Source of the DNA: Vitis vinifera
Lineage: Eukaryota; Streptophyta; Magnoliopsida; Vitales; Vitaceae
DNA length: 64,000 bases
Reading direction: 5' to 3'
NCBI RefSeq assembly: GCF_030704535.1
Contig: NC_081809.1
Span: 265,501-329,500 of the forward strand
Below the pieces are notes generated by a model, which was given only the letters and a program-made list of their open reading frames with translations, made no database searches and had not been told where the DNA came from. Positions 1 through 10,795 of this stretch are shown piece after piece (the stretch's first letter is position 1; the number at the start of each line of letters is the position of its first letter). The translations under genes were made by a program, and so were the position numbers.

Positions 1-168
1 TAAGTATTAATCCATATTTTGAGTTTTTTGTGCTTAAAATTATAGGTTTCCATGTCAACTTTGTAGAAGTTCATGCGCTGCTGCCTTTGTTTCATGTCAT
101 ATATTTAACTGATCCTTTGTATATGTCAATTGAATTCCACTCTTGACACTAGAGCACCATGTTAGCAG

Positions 169-3100
169 GATGCAGATGCTCAACTTGGCATTAGCTGTTG
201 TGTTAAATCAGAAAGTGGGAAAGTTTGTATTGAAGAACCTTTAGATTGTCTCCTATCCTCTATCTCTTGGATTCTCCTCCTTCAGCCACCTGGTAAAACT
301 GATCGCCCCTCAGATTCATCATGGGCATGTTTTGGTTTCTCTCTTTCACAGGAGAATGAGGTATTGCTATATTTAAGAAAATGCAATATATGTAAAGAAA
401 GGCGATTTATGATATTTTGCTTAATAATATTCATGTGAAATTATGCAGGCTGGAAAAATTCTGTCCAGTGAGTCATTCACTAGTGCTTTATTAAAGATCC
501 GCCAGTGTTTGAGAAGAGGAAATATGGAAGGTTTGTGAAGTTCTTACTGGTATGGCTTTTCTGTTTTTTGAGTTGTCTGAAGCAGCCATCTTTCTACACA
601 TGATTAATAGGCAAAAATCCCTTGCAATATTTTTAAACTATCTCGGCTATTATGGAGGTGTATAAGCTAAGACAGCATATTTTCCAACTTCCCAGAATTC
701 ATATCTATATCATATTATATTTCTTGAGTGCTCGTCCAAGCTCCTGCCTCTTACCAGATTCTGTTTACTTATTTGTCAGATCAGACATTTTTGGTCAGAC
801 CCAGGATACAGTCTCTAGAACATCTGAAGACGAGAAGAGTAGATGCTGTGCTTTGATTTTGTCAGGAATTGTTGAGGTTTTGTTGAATACTATTGCTACT
901 GAGATGGAGAAAGCGACTGACATAGAAAAGGTAGATCTACTAAAGGAGCTTATTGATTTTGTTAATCATTATGATTTTTTGAAAAAAAGTAGGTCTACGT
1001 CAAGGCAGCGGAATGGTATCAAAAGAGGGAATCTAAGAACTGCGGTTCATGATATACCAGATAGCACTGATTTGGGCCACATGACATTGTCCCAAGCACG
1101 AATACCTTTCCTGGCAACTTCAAGTATCTACCAGCTACTGCAAACATTTCTGGACCTTTATAATATTGATTTCTCAAATGGTATTACAACTTCTCAGAAC
1201 TGTAGCCAATCATCCTCAGGCAAAACTTTAGTTTGCACTTCAAAAATGATTTCCTTTGTCTTAAACGTTTCCCTCCATCAAATCAAATCTTTCACCGTTT
1301 TGGGAAAAGATGATCCATTAAAGACTTTGATCTATGGAGAAATCGAGATGCTGGGTCCTCCTTTGCTGAAATTGATTTGGTTACTCAAATCAGAGCCTAA
1401 GTTGGAGGCAGATCAAAAGAAGAAAGAAGGTAAGGGGAGGAAAGATGTTGAGGACAGAAAGGAACACTTGCATCTGGCCTTAGTTTGCTTGAAGGAATTG
1501 ATAAAAATTTGCTTGCAGAACCCACACCAGACCAGCTTGCTTGAAGATTTAGTGTCTTTGTCTACAGTTGAGTATCCACTGAGAAATGTGGCTGATGTTG
1601 GGTCCGATGATGAATGTGAAATAGCCTCTGGGACTGATGATCAAAACATAAAAAGCAAAGTATTGCTTATAAAAAGATGCGTAAGGCCATTGTTCTCTGA
1701 GCTTCTTGGGCTTTCATTTGTTCGTGAGGTTGAGGTGAATTCATTATTATCTGTCTCATTTCAATCATGCACATTTTTTAACCAACCTTTTGTGTCTTTG
1801 CTGAAAATTTATCTACTTCTTAAAGCAAAGCCATCTAAAGCGTTTTGTTTCTTCTCAGATTCTATGTGATATAGTAATGATGATTGGTAACAAGCTGCCC
1901 TGCAAATGGAGGAACTTTCATGGAGCCTGGGCTGTTCGTATTTGCAACACCAGTGGTATTACAAATTCCAAGGTTGCAAAAAATTTGGTTGACCTTGCTA
2001 TATGTTTAAGCTCACCTCCAGATGATCTAATTGTGGCTCAAGAAATGGCGAAGGAGCTGTTAAAAGTTATGGGATCAGAGAGTAGCAATCCACTGGAGAC
2101 ATCTGAAACATATGCTATCATAAATCATTCAACAACCAGTGCAGTAGCTTCTTCTATACTGGAGTTTATTGAATCAGTAATAGTTGATATGGATTGGGCT
2201 ACAGCAAAGCTGAAGACATTCTCTCCAGTTACTCTAGAAACTGCTTCCCTTGATTTGAATGGAGGACATGCTCCGGCATTGTCTTTGGAAGAAACTCTCT
2301 ACTCAAGAGCTGAAGCGCTGGTTAGAGTCTTATCTTCTTTTGTTTTAATGAACATGAAGGGTAAGTTGAACTAACAAATTTAATTAATTAACTCTCTATT
2401 AATCTGTCTGTGTTCATGCAAATTTTTTTTCTTATACTTCACAAAACAAAAACTTGCAGACCCTCAAGCAGAGCATTTGCTTAGATTGATTACAAGGTTT
2501 TACAAGCATTTAGCTCGAATGTCGAAGCTTCGGATTGCTCCTAAAGGCTGCAGGCAACTCTTACCTGGCCTTAAGTTCCAGAAGCTTGTGGAACTAACAT
2601 GCAGGCAGCTGACTGTTCCTCTATATAGCTTTGTGGCACTGATGCAAAGGGTACAAACCATTGATCTTTGAGCAGTTTCTCATTGCGCCCTCCTGCTTTT
2701 ATTTGTATATACGTGTTCACTCTTCTTGGTTGTCAAAGTTATTCCTTATGTGCAGGATCAACAAGAGAATGCAAAGAGCAGAGGACTACTCAGCAAGATT
2801 AAGAGGGAGAACAGATGCATCCCAGACCTGATCTTCCAGATAGAAGATTATGAAAAGTATCTCATCCAGCTCAGCAAGGCTACCAAAGTCAATCTATTGA
2901 GGCACGCTAAGCGTAGCACTTCCAGAGATTTCAAAATATTAGACCACCCCAGAACCAACACCGGGGAAGAAGAGCCTCCAAACCACAATCATTCAACTGC
3001 AGTTCAGAATGAAACAGGCCAGGAATGTGAAGATAATGAAGGAAATGGATCAGAGAGGGCTCCATCACCTGAACCCCACAGTCCCTTGGCTGCTGAGGAT

Positions 3101-3193
3101 TCTGAATCTGATGGTGAAGATAGAGATGCTCTTCCCAACCCCAAGAGATCGAAGATGAGTAAGGTTGTGCAGGACTCAGACGATGAAGCATAG
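169..3193 (+). CDS. FANCI: Fanconi anaemia group I (FANCI) homologue, 3' part
   Basis: FANCI pairs with FANCD2 in the nucleus. Monoubiquitination clamps the pair on DNA during interstrand crosslink repair and meiotic recombination. Six exons are visible: 169-360, 449-530, 785-1734, 1859-2360, 2460-2650 and 2756-3193. They sum to 2355 nt, which is 784 codons plus stop, and phases agree across every junction. Earlier exons lie left of the window. The C-terminal part is the most diagnostic: an [10 protein letters not shown] segment, then a [10 protein letters not shown] segment, then STSRDFKI, the order known from animal FANCI. The tail is acidic with a basic PKRSK patch (likely nuclear localisation signal) and ends DSDDEA. 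The acceptor before exon 785 is chosen from two candidate AGs; only 784/785 keeps phase. By length the K523-equivalent ubiquitination site should lie just upstream of the window. Family call is strong; exact 5' exon borders are less certain. Confidence 0.9.
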
Positions 3194-4184
3194 CCAGCTT
3201 ATACACTCATCATGCACTAGGCATCCTCAACTGAGTACAACGGGATGCTTGTATATAGCTGGTAAAAGAACAATAGAGGTTTTGAGAGTGAGTATCCAAA
3301 CAGGTTTTTTTGTCTCATAAATGAAATGAAAGGTGTGGGAAGGAAAAGGACTCCTCGATTCCATTTTTGGCTTTCAAGGTTTCCTGTCAGCCATCTTATA
3401 GCCTTGGCCCAGTGGCTGCGCTCATCAACAATTAAATTATTGAACCTCAGTGGCTCAGCCTGAGAATCACCCACCCAATTATAAAATCAGCATTAGAATA
3501 TTGTGGATGTAGTTGGCAATTGAAAATGGTATGCCATATGTGATGTGTCACGGGTACCAGAAAATATTTAATCTAAAAGACAATCAATCAAAGATGGAAG
3601 ATGGGTTAGATTTTACATTAGGGTTTAATATCGTATCCAAAAATATTTTATATGCCTATAAAAGAATGCATTATTAATCAAATGGTATTACAGGTAAAGA
3701 GGATTTTGTTATTTTCTATTGGATACTTTAAACCTCTTATCCTTTTATAAATATTAATTTCATTTATTTATATATTTATTATGCTTTTATTCAACGGTTG
3801 ATAGATACCAATTTTTTTTATATATATAATTAAAACTTCATTAGTAGTGTGTTTTAAAATGGACATAGGCCACCATTCGTCACCTTTCACATCAATATTA
3901 AAATAGAAAATTTTCAAATATGACATTTTGTGCATGTTTGTGTTTTACACTTTTACGTGAGACAAAGCATTATTTCCCATTGGGTAAAAAGGTAGAAAAA
4001 AACCAAACGTAGACCACTAGTCAAGAAAAACGAGTAGACTAGAGTGTAAGAGGTAGAGAGAGAGAGAGAGAGCGCTCCTCTTCCTTTCTCTTTTTTCCCT
4101 TTTGCTTTTCAGCTCTGGGAAGACGCCCTCTCCCTTTCTCTCCAGTCCTACTAAAACATCAAAATATCCAACGAAACGTAAAAA
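3194..4184 (+). promoter_or_regulatory. FANCI-LC8 intergenic region with LC8 promoter and (AG)n leader
   Basis: This stretch runs from the FANCI stop to the LC8 start codon. The first part should hold the FANCI 3' UTR; I see no canonical AATAAA to fix its end. Positions 3540-3960 are AT-rich without recognisable genes. An (AG)9 run at 4055-4072 followed by a pyrimidine-rich CTCTTCC/CTTTCTC tract to about 4145 looks like a typical plant 5' leader for the downstream gene. No convincing TATA box was found. Confidence 0.4.
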
Positions 4185-7100
4185 ATGGCTGAAGACTTGA
4201 AGAGAAACGGCGCTTTAGCTCTCTCCTTGAAGCAATCTTCCGATGATCGGAAGCTTTCGTTGGCGGCATCAGCCAGCAAGAGGGTCATCATCAAGAGCGC
4301 CGATATGAAGGATGACATGCAGAAGGAGGCCATCGATATAGCCATCGCCGTTGGCTTTCTTTCTCTCTCAATTTCTTTGGCTTAGGTTTTTATTTTTTGG
4401 AAAATGGAAATAATTTACTTCTTTTTTCTGTTTGATTTCTGTGATTTTTGGATATGGGTCTGATCTCAATCAGGCTTCGGAGAATCACAGTGTGGAGAAA
4501 AACATTGCGGAGTATATCAAGAAGGAGTTCGATAAGAAGCATGGACCTACCTGGCATTGCATTGTCGGTCGCAATTTCGGTAATTCCCGTTTAATCATTT
4601 TTCTTATAATATATGTAATATCAATTTCTACTGGATAGATTAATTGATGAATCAGCGGTGGTGTTCTGTTGTTACATATGGAATGGGGATCTAGGCTTAA
4701 GATGATACTGAATTGTTTGTAAGCATATGTTCCCTTTCTATTGTTTGGTACTTTCCTGTATCTAGAAATTATTTCTATAATCTACATCCCTTTCCGGTAG
4801 CATGATTTTCAGTATAGCCAAGGTGGGATTCTGGTGATGTTTTTTTCCCTCTATTTTCCATTTTTAGGAATAAATAAATAAATATACCTCTCTGCAAATG
4901 GCATATTATTTGAGCAACAAATGAGTGGTTGTATGGTTGAAACATCAGAAACTTGATGGGGTTTCCTCAGCTTCAGGTAGTTGGACAAAATTATAAGGGG
5001 ATGGGCCACCTTGGCACCTATTGTTTGAGTGTTTGGTGTATAGGAGTATGAGGAGAAGAGATTGTGGTCCTGATGTAGCCTAATGGTATACTTCTTCAGA
5101 TCAGCACCAGTGTCTTCTTTCTAATGGAGGTCTTTATTTGGGGGAGAGGCGGTGTCTGGTGTCTAGGTCAGTCCAATGTGTTAAAAGAAGCAAAGTTATT
5201 GCAGTCCAATTGCCTAAATGGTACAAGTTTGCAAACAATGGGTATGAAATATGATTACTATTTTTGCTCATCTCATCAACTGAATGCTAGAGATATTGTT
5301 TTTATTAACAATGCAGACGGTCATGAGTCATGACTATAGTTCTAATTTTCAATATTCAACCATGATTTTATGCGGTTATTTCAATTCAGTAATTAAACCC
5401 CATCCTCAAAGCCCACCTGTATTTTGGACCTTGTGGTCCTAGTGGAGGTAGGGGGAAAGGAATATGATGAAATAGTGCCCCCTGGAGCTCTGTGAATATA
5501 AATTTTGAATATCGGTACTTCAAATTAAATGGCTCAAAAATCCCATTATATATTTTCCAAAACTGTATTGCTTGTTCCCTTCTGCTACTGCAACAAAGTT
5601 TTATTTATTTATTTATTTTGATAGGTAAATTTTGTTCCCCATTGGGATTTGAACCTAAAACCTCCCCACCCTTTTACCACTGCAACAAAGTTCTTGTAGA
5701 AGATAGGATAACTCAAATCCTATTAATCAAAATGCCATCCAGGTTGTATGAAGATGACTTCATGTGTCCTTGTTCCAATTTAATATTGGCATGAAGTGGT
5801 AGAGAAAACAAAGTATCAGGACTTTGACAATAACATCAGGGAAAAATCTTCCTACCTTTACACACTATGACAGTTGGAATTGCTAACTCTTGGATGTTTT
5901 CATTTCTTCTAGTTAACAAAAACTCCTGCAGTTTTCTTTGTCAGAATAACCAAAACTTGATAACTAGTTTTCTTATGTGGATTATGATCCTACTTCTTTT
6001 ACAAATGACTAAGTTAATCTAATAAGATTTTCTATAAACCACCAGATTTTCTGGCCTATGTGACTGGTTTTTTGTTGTTGTTCGTATATAGCTGGTTAAA
6101 AGATATTCTTTGAGGTGACTACATACCAGTAGGACTTAAACCTTGGAAGTTTGATTAGGCTGCAGGCCATCCAGGGTTTGACGGGACATTTATTATTTTA
6201 ATTCCATGTTTAAATGTGCATTAACAAAACAAAACTTAAAACATGCATATGATCTGCAATGAAGGAGTAACTAAAGTCAGTTGCAATTCTCCTCCAAACC
6301 CTACTTGTGGTCTGAAAACTTCAAGTGTGATCCCACATTTTAGTTGGGTTGGGTCAAATCCTGTGAATTCTTAATGATACTTTAACAGGGAAGCATCGTT
6401 GCTTTGATTTTCTGTTAGTATGTGTCTCTGCATGTTCCTTCAAAATATTGTTCTTATGTATCCATCTACATTGCTACAGTAAGTGATTTATCTCATTGTT
6501 ATGCAAATACATGCCCACTATTGGCCTTTGAGTGATATTCAGAATTTGAGTGCTTTAAATATCCTGAAGCTTATGTCTGCATTGATCTCAGGGTTGATAT
6601 GCATGGAAACATGGTTCTATTGCAATTTCTTTCAGAGCTATGTTCCACATGGGTTTTCTCTTATGTGACTGCAACCATGTATATAGAGAGAGCTGCATAT
6701 GATCTCACTTGAGAATTCAAATTGATTATATTTTCTTAACCATCTAAAATTCACAGTATCCCCACTCTTTGGCATCAGCAAATGGATTTTGTTTTGCCAT
6801 ACCAAGTTGTTGAAAACCATATCTTATGAACACATCAGAATAGGATTTGGCAAGAAAATGCTTTGGTACATCCATCAATATGCAAAAATTCCTGTTTTAA
6901 AGCATCTAGTATTAGGTTTGGCAATTGGAGGCCTTGGTATTAGAAAGCTATCTACCCTCAACAAGGTGCTACAAGGCAAGTGGATTTGGAGGTTCACCTT
7001 AGAGAATGAGTCCCTTAGCAAGTGGGTGGTTGCTGAGAAGTATGAAGAGGAGGGAGGTTGGTGTTCCTGTAATAGTATGGGCAGTTTTGGTGTTGGGTTG

Positions 7101-8749
7101 TGGAAGGCAATTAGGAGTAGTTGAGGTAATTTAAATAGCAAAACATTATTGAAGGTGGCAATGGCAAAGGGTGAAGTTCTAGAAAGATAAATGGTATGGT
7201 GGTTCTACTCTAAGAGAGTCATTCCCCTTTTTGTATTCTATACCTTTGACAAAGGATGCTTGGTTGACAGATGTTTGGGATCAATAGGGCGAGTCAGGGC
7301 ATTGGAACCCTCTCTTTTCAAGGTATTTAAATGATTGGGAGATGTAAAGGGTTGAGACTTTCTTTCCAGGCTTCAAGGGAAGACTTTTGGAAGGGAAGAA
7401 GAAGACATAATGGAATGGATGGATGCAAGGAAGAGTAAATTTTCAATTAAATCCTTCCACACTTTTCTAGGGCAAGAAAGAGCAGAAATGTTCCCTACAA
7501 GGGCCATTTGGAATTCAATGGTTCCAACTAAAGTAGGTTTTGACTCTAGATTGATTGCAAAGAAGATGATGGTCTTTAGTAAACCAATGGTTTTTCTGTA
7601 AGATGAAGAGTTAATAGATTATATCCTTCTGCATTGTTTTGCTTTTTGGTGTCCTTTGTATATGACCTCTGTACTTTGATGCACTTTTTTTTGGGTAGGT
7701 ATACTTTGGTGCGCTTTTGTTAGGGACTATTAATATATTTATTTTATTTGCCTATTAAAAAAAATAATCTAGTATTAGTTTTTGGTTTGAATTAGTACAT
7801 TTGTTCATTGTTTCATTACTTTATTTATACAATTCCAAAACATCCTGTGCTATGAATTTTCTTATTTCTTATTTGATAGGTAAATGAAAATGTAGTAACC
7901 AGCATCTAAAGACACCCAACATAGAGGAGGCACAACCCAAGTACATATTTGGCTTCCTGGAAACCTACAGACCAAATATCTTACTTCCTGGCCTATGAAA
8001 AGTTCTTTAAAGTTGCATTACCAAAGGCAAATACTAGGGGTGACACCTTTTTTGGTGAACCCATCCAATTGTCCGTGCCTGACCAGAGTTAAACCAAGTT
8101 CTGGCAGATCTGTTGTCCTGATGAAATTAATGTTTGTACTAGTATGATGGTTTGAATTCAAAACTGGTGTCTGTATTGGGTAGGCCTAGTTGGATCATCT
8201 TACCAGGCTTTTACCTGATATACATAAATAATGCACAATGAAATCAATTATAAATACAAAATAGATCTAAATCTTATTTGATAATATAGATGATGATATT
8301 CTTGATATTTCAGTTGGGACTTCAACATGAAGTGCCTATAACACCAGCAAATCCTGGACTATTGCTCCAGCTCTAGCCATTCATGGACTTGCAAACTTAC
8401 TCTGTCAGTGTTTAATTTGATGCATCCCAGCTCTGACTTATAAAGTTGTGGTGTCCATTTAATTCTTGATGTTTCAGAAAGGCAATTTTTTTGTCTTAAA
8501 GAAAATTGAGATAAAAAAACCCTTTTTGATTTTAATCTCTTTGATTTTCTCTCACTTCCTTGATATATTCTTCTAGTCATTTGGTGAAAAATATGGGATT
8601 GCAATTGTTTTAAAACTTTTAAATAAAGATGCCTTAACCATTTTATTTTCCTGGTTTTTTCTACAGGTTCATATGTGACTCATGAAACAAACCATTTTGT
8701 TTACTTCTATTTGGACCAAAAGGCAGTCTTGCTGTTCAAATCTGGTTGA
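4185..8749 (+). CDS. LC8-type dynein light chain (DYNLL-like), three exons
   Basis: LC8 proteins are small dimeric hubs that bind short linear motifs in many partners. Plants lack cytoplasmic dynein heavy chains, so this is a partner-dimerising role (for example nuclear pore or transcription-linked), not motor transport. Exons are 4185-4349, 4474-4579 and 8667-8749, totalling 354 nt and 117 residues. The start is fixed by an in-frame TAA two codons upstream. Residues 1-27 are a plant-type N-terminal extension. The LC8 fold follows, with [14 protein letters not shown] and GRNFG, then [10 protein letters not shown] and [14 protein letters not shown] at the C-terminus. Exon 2 ends on the first base of the Gly codon of GRNFG. 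Intron 2 is about 4.1 kb, very long for such a small gene, and contains a SINE fragment, a truncated LINE and an RNase H relic. A second, altered copy of exon 3 lies at 10538-10617. Confidence 0.93.
5601..5678 (-). mobile_element. SINE-like fragment with 14-bp target duplication
   Basis: A 78-bp insertion in LC8 intron 2 is flanked by a perfect 14-bp direct repeat, ACTGCAACAAAGTT, at 5587-5600 and 5679-5692. Read on the minus strand it contains GGTTCAAATCC, a good match to the pol III box B, and ends in a (TAAA/AAATA)n tail. Box B, A-rich tail and a target duplication together indicate a 5'-truncated tRNA-derived SINE. The family cannot be named from this alone. Confidence 0.6.
6916..7766 (+). 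mobile_element. 5'-truncated LINE (L1-like) retrotransposon
   Basis: An 851-bp insertion in LC8 intron 2 is bounded by a 12-bp duplication, ATCTAGTATTAG (6904-6915 and 7767-7778), and ends in an A-rich tail. The coding relic is the C-terminal part of a non-LTR reverse transcriptase. It has [13 protein letters not shown], then GKWIWRF and EGGWCS at 6916-7120. It continues near 7410-7600 with WNSMVPTKV, typical of the zf-RVT region. The two parts are separated by stops and frame changes. Such 5' truncation is normal for target-primed reverse transcription. It is inactive. Confidence 0.75.
7865..7950 (-). mobile_element. Possible minus-strand LINE 3'-end fragment
   Basis: The plus strand shows TTTGATAGGTAAATG followed by GAGGAGGCACAACCCAAGTAC. 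Read on the other strand this resembles the 3' end of plant L1-like elements. No target duplication was found, so borders are approximate. Low certainty. Confidence 0.3.
8310..8480 (-). pseudogene. RNase H (RVT_3-like) relic, minus strand
   Basis: On the minus strand, KWTP, then GCIKLNTD, matches the start of the plant RNase H domain of LINE polyproteins, where the Asp of the LNTD-like motif is catalytic. A frameshift near 8385 is followed in another frame by MAGAGAIV, which matches the next conserved block (usually with a GNPG block just before). It is a decayed fragment in LC8 intron 2, probably from a LINE in reverse orientation. It may belong with the tail-like fragment near 7865-7950. 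Confidence 0.45.
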
Positions 8750-9190
8750 GAGTGGTGATGATGTTGACTAAGACAACAAAGATGATGGTGAGTTTGCCTA
8801 TCCACAAAAGAAAAAAAAAAGGGAGAAACTAAGATTATGGCCAGTTTATGTTTATGATGTTATTGGTGGCACCTATGCGTATTACTTGAAAGAGTTTGTT
8901 CTTTGATACTTAGCTGGAGCAATCAAACCTTTTGCACCAGCAGCCTTGAACTGGTGGAAAACCTGTTATTGCCAGCTGGATTTGAAAGAAACCAGTTGCA
9001 ATGTCGCAGCTAGTTTTTTGCTAGATCTTATATGACGGAAAATGCTGCTAAATGCAAAATTGGTGTGCTTTGGTCTGGTGATGGATCAGTTATAAATCAT
9101 AATCGAGAGCCCCTAAATGCAAAATTTCAAACTGGACATTGGTGTGCTTAACTTCTATATTTATTTGTACTTGAGTTGGGTAATGGACTT
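8625..9190 (+). repeat. Segmental duplication copy A (LC8 terminal exon)
   Basis: This copy contains functional LC8 exon 3 and its downstream sequence. It matches 10495-10795 in patches: the polypyrimidine tract and acceptor, the exon, a GATGATG-rich stretch, a TTTATGTTTATGATGTTAT stretch and a TGTGCTTAACTTCTATAT stretch. Copy A contains about 250 bp more than copy B (about 8890-9110), so one copy has gained or lost sequence since duplication. Confidence 0.65.
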
Positions 9191-10494
9191 CATCTGACAT
9201 TTTTTTTTTCTTTTTGATACTACTTTTAGACATTTTGTTCTTGCTCATGATGATCCTCAAATTTGTTAGTGAAAATTAAACCTTGAAGCTAGTTTCAAGT
9301 CATGCGGTGCTTTGATCGCCCAGAAAAGTTGAAAATCTACGTTTTGCATACGATTTGGAATGAGCATGTTGGGGGTCTTCTAGTGGTATTTCTGTTTAGA
9401 GTGTTTTTCTAGCACCGTTCAGAATGAGGATGCATTAAGATTTCAATAAATAATGACCCTGTTTCTATATCTATTTGGTGATCCTGATGCATGTTCACAC
9501 TACAATACCAACTTTTTTGTTGTCAAAACACAAGTGGGATATAGATCATCATGCGGGGTGGTTGTATTGGCTCTTGAATATGTTTAGTTTAAATTAATGC
9601 TTTCAAAATTTATGGAGAATGAGTTCGGTGGCCCATCAACGACTTGTTTTCTACTCAAGAAACTTCTTCAGCTATACCACTTACAAAAACATGGCATTCA
9701 CACAATATATGGTAGTGGTCAGATCCAACCATGAGGTTGCTCTTTTCTTCAAGTGTCTTAACTATAAACTGGAGGGATCAAGACAAACAAATGTTAATCT
9801 TATGACATGTGATCTTTCACTGTTAACAATCAGAATCTACAATGCACTGCTTCAGTGCATTTTTTCTTATGTCATCTTATGACATGTAATCTTCACTGCT
9901 AAAACAACAATGGTCTATGCACAGCGTCAATGCTTTTATTAAAATTTCATGCATTGAATGTGGCAAAACAGTAGAGGACAAGCATCCTTATATGCAAGAA
10001 GAAATTGTTCTTGCAACCTGCTAGATTTACAGACCTTGCATTACCGGTCAAGATGTCAAGGGGGTTAAGTTCTGACATACCTTAAAATTAAGGTAAGCAG
10101 TGAAGCTGACTTACCTTTTAAAATCAAGGGAAAAGGAACATCAGCTTGTAGAAGCAATTTGTGAAATTTGCTTACATATTTTGCTTATACAAATGCAAAA
10201 CATGCTTTGCTAATAGTAGCTTATAACAAATTGATGCAGAAGTCATCTATAACCAGTACCAACTAGTCCGCAGATCAGCAAATCCCGTCTTTTCTTATGT
10301 CTGAAAATCTGACTGAATAAGCTGACTTGGGCCTGGTATCAAACATAGTTCAAGGGCACTTTTATTGCAGAAGTACCTTTGTAATTTGTAAACCATAACA
10401 TCGATGTTATCCAACTTAGAATGTCCATACAAAATCATACCAGAGTGTGTTCTTACACATTCATGTTACTGGAAGAAAGTATTATTTGATTGTA
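9191..10494. other. Spacer between LC8 exon-3 copies
   Basis: No gene was recognised. It contains a short perfect inverted repeat (AATGCACTG arms, 3-nt loop) at 9841-9861. That hairpin is flanked by direct copies of a CTTATGACATGT-containing motif at about 9799 and 9877. The open frame at 9619-9882 has no family resemblance I can support. Confidence 0.4.
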
Positions 10495-10795
10495 GAGAAG
10501 ACGCCCTGACTACTTTGTTTTCTGGTTTCATTGACAGGTTCATACATGACTCAGATAAACTACTTTGTTTGCTTCTATTTGGATCAAAAAGCAGGCTTGC
10601 TGCTCAAATCTGATTGACCTTGGTGATAATACTGTTGATGAAGAAGATGACAATGATGTTGGTGGATTTATGATTATGATGCTATAGGTAGTACATTTAT
10701 GTACTAGTTGAAAACCCTAGCCAGCAAAATCTCTAGCAGGACATCCATGTGCTTAACTTGTATATTTGCTTGTACTTGAATTGGATTTCAACTTT
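10495..10795 (+). repeat. Segmental duplication copy B
   Basis: This is the downstream copy of the LC8 exon-3 region. Homology to 8625-9190 starts about 40 bp before the acceptor and persists about 170 bp beyond the stop codon, with roughly three-quarters identity by eye. It lies about 1.9 kb from copy A in the same orientation. Confidence 0.65.
10538..10617 (+). pseudogene. Duplicated, diverged LC8 terminal exon (possible alternative last exon)
   Basis: An intact acceptor (TTGACAG) is followed by an open reading stretch that starts in the same phase as LC8 exon 3 and ends at a TGA. It encodes 26 codons after the split Gly codon, stop included, one fewer than exon 3 because one codon is lost in the THETNH region (now TQINY). 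FYLDQKA and LLKS remain. Changes include loss of the conserved Thr-His pair's His and Gly to Asp at the last residue. It has no stop, frameshift or broken acceptor, so it could splice to exon 2 as an alternative 3' exon. With no transcript evidence it may equally be a dying duplicate. Confidence 0.6.

Noticed and set aside
9619..9882. 87-codon frame first suspected to be a gypsy RNase H relic
   Set aside because: The expected motif order and catalytic residues are absent.
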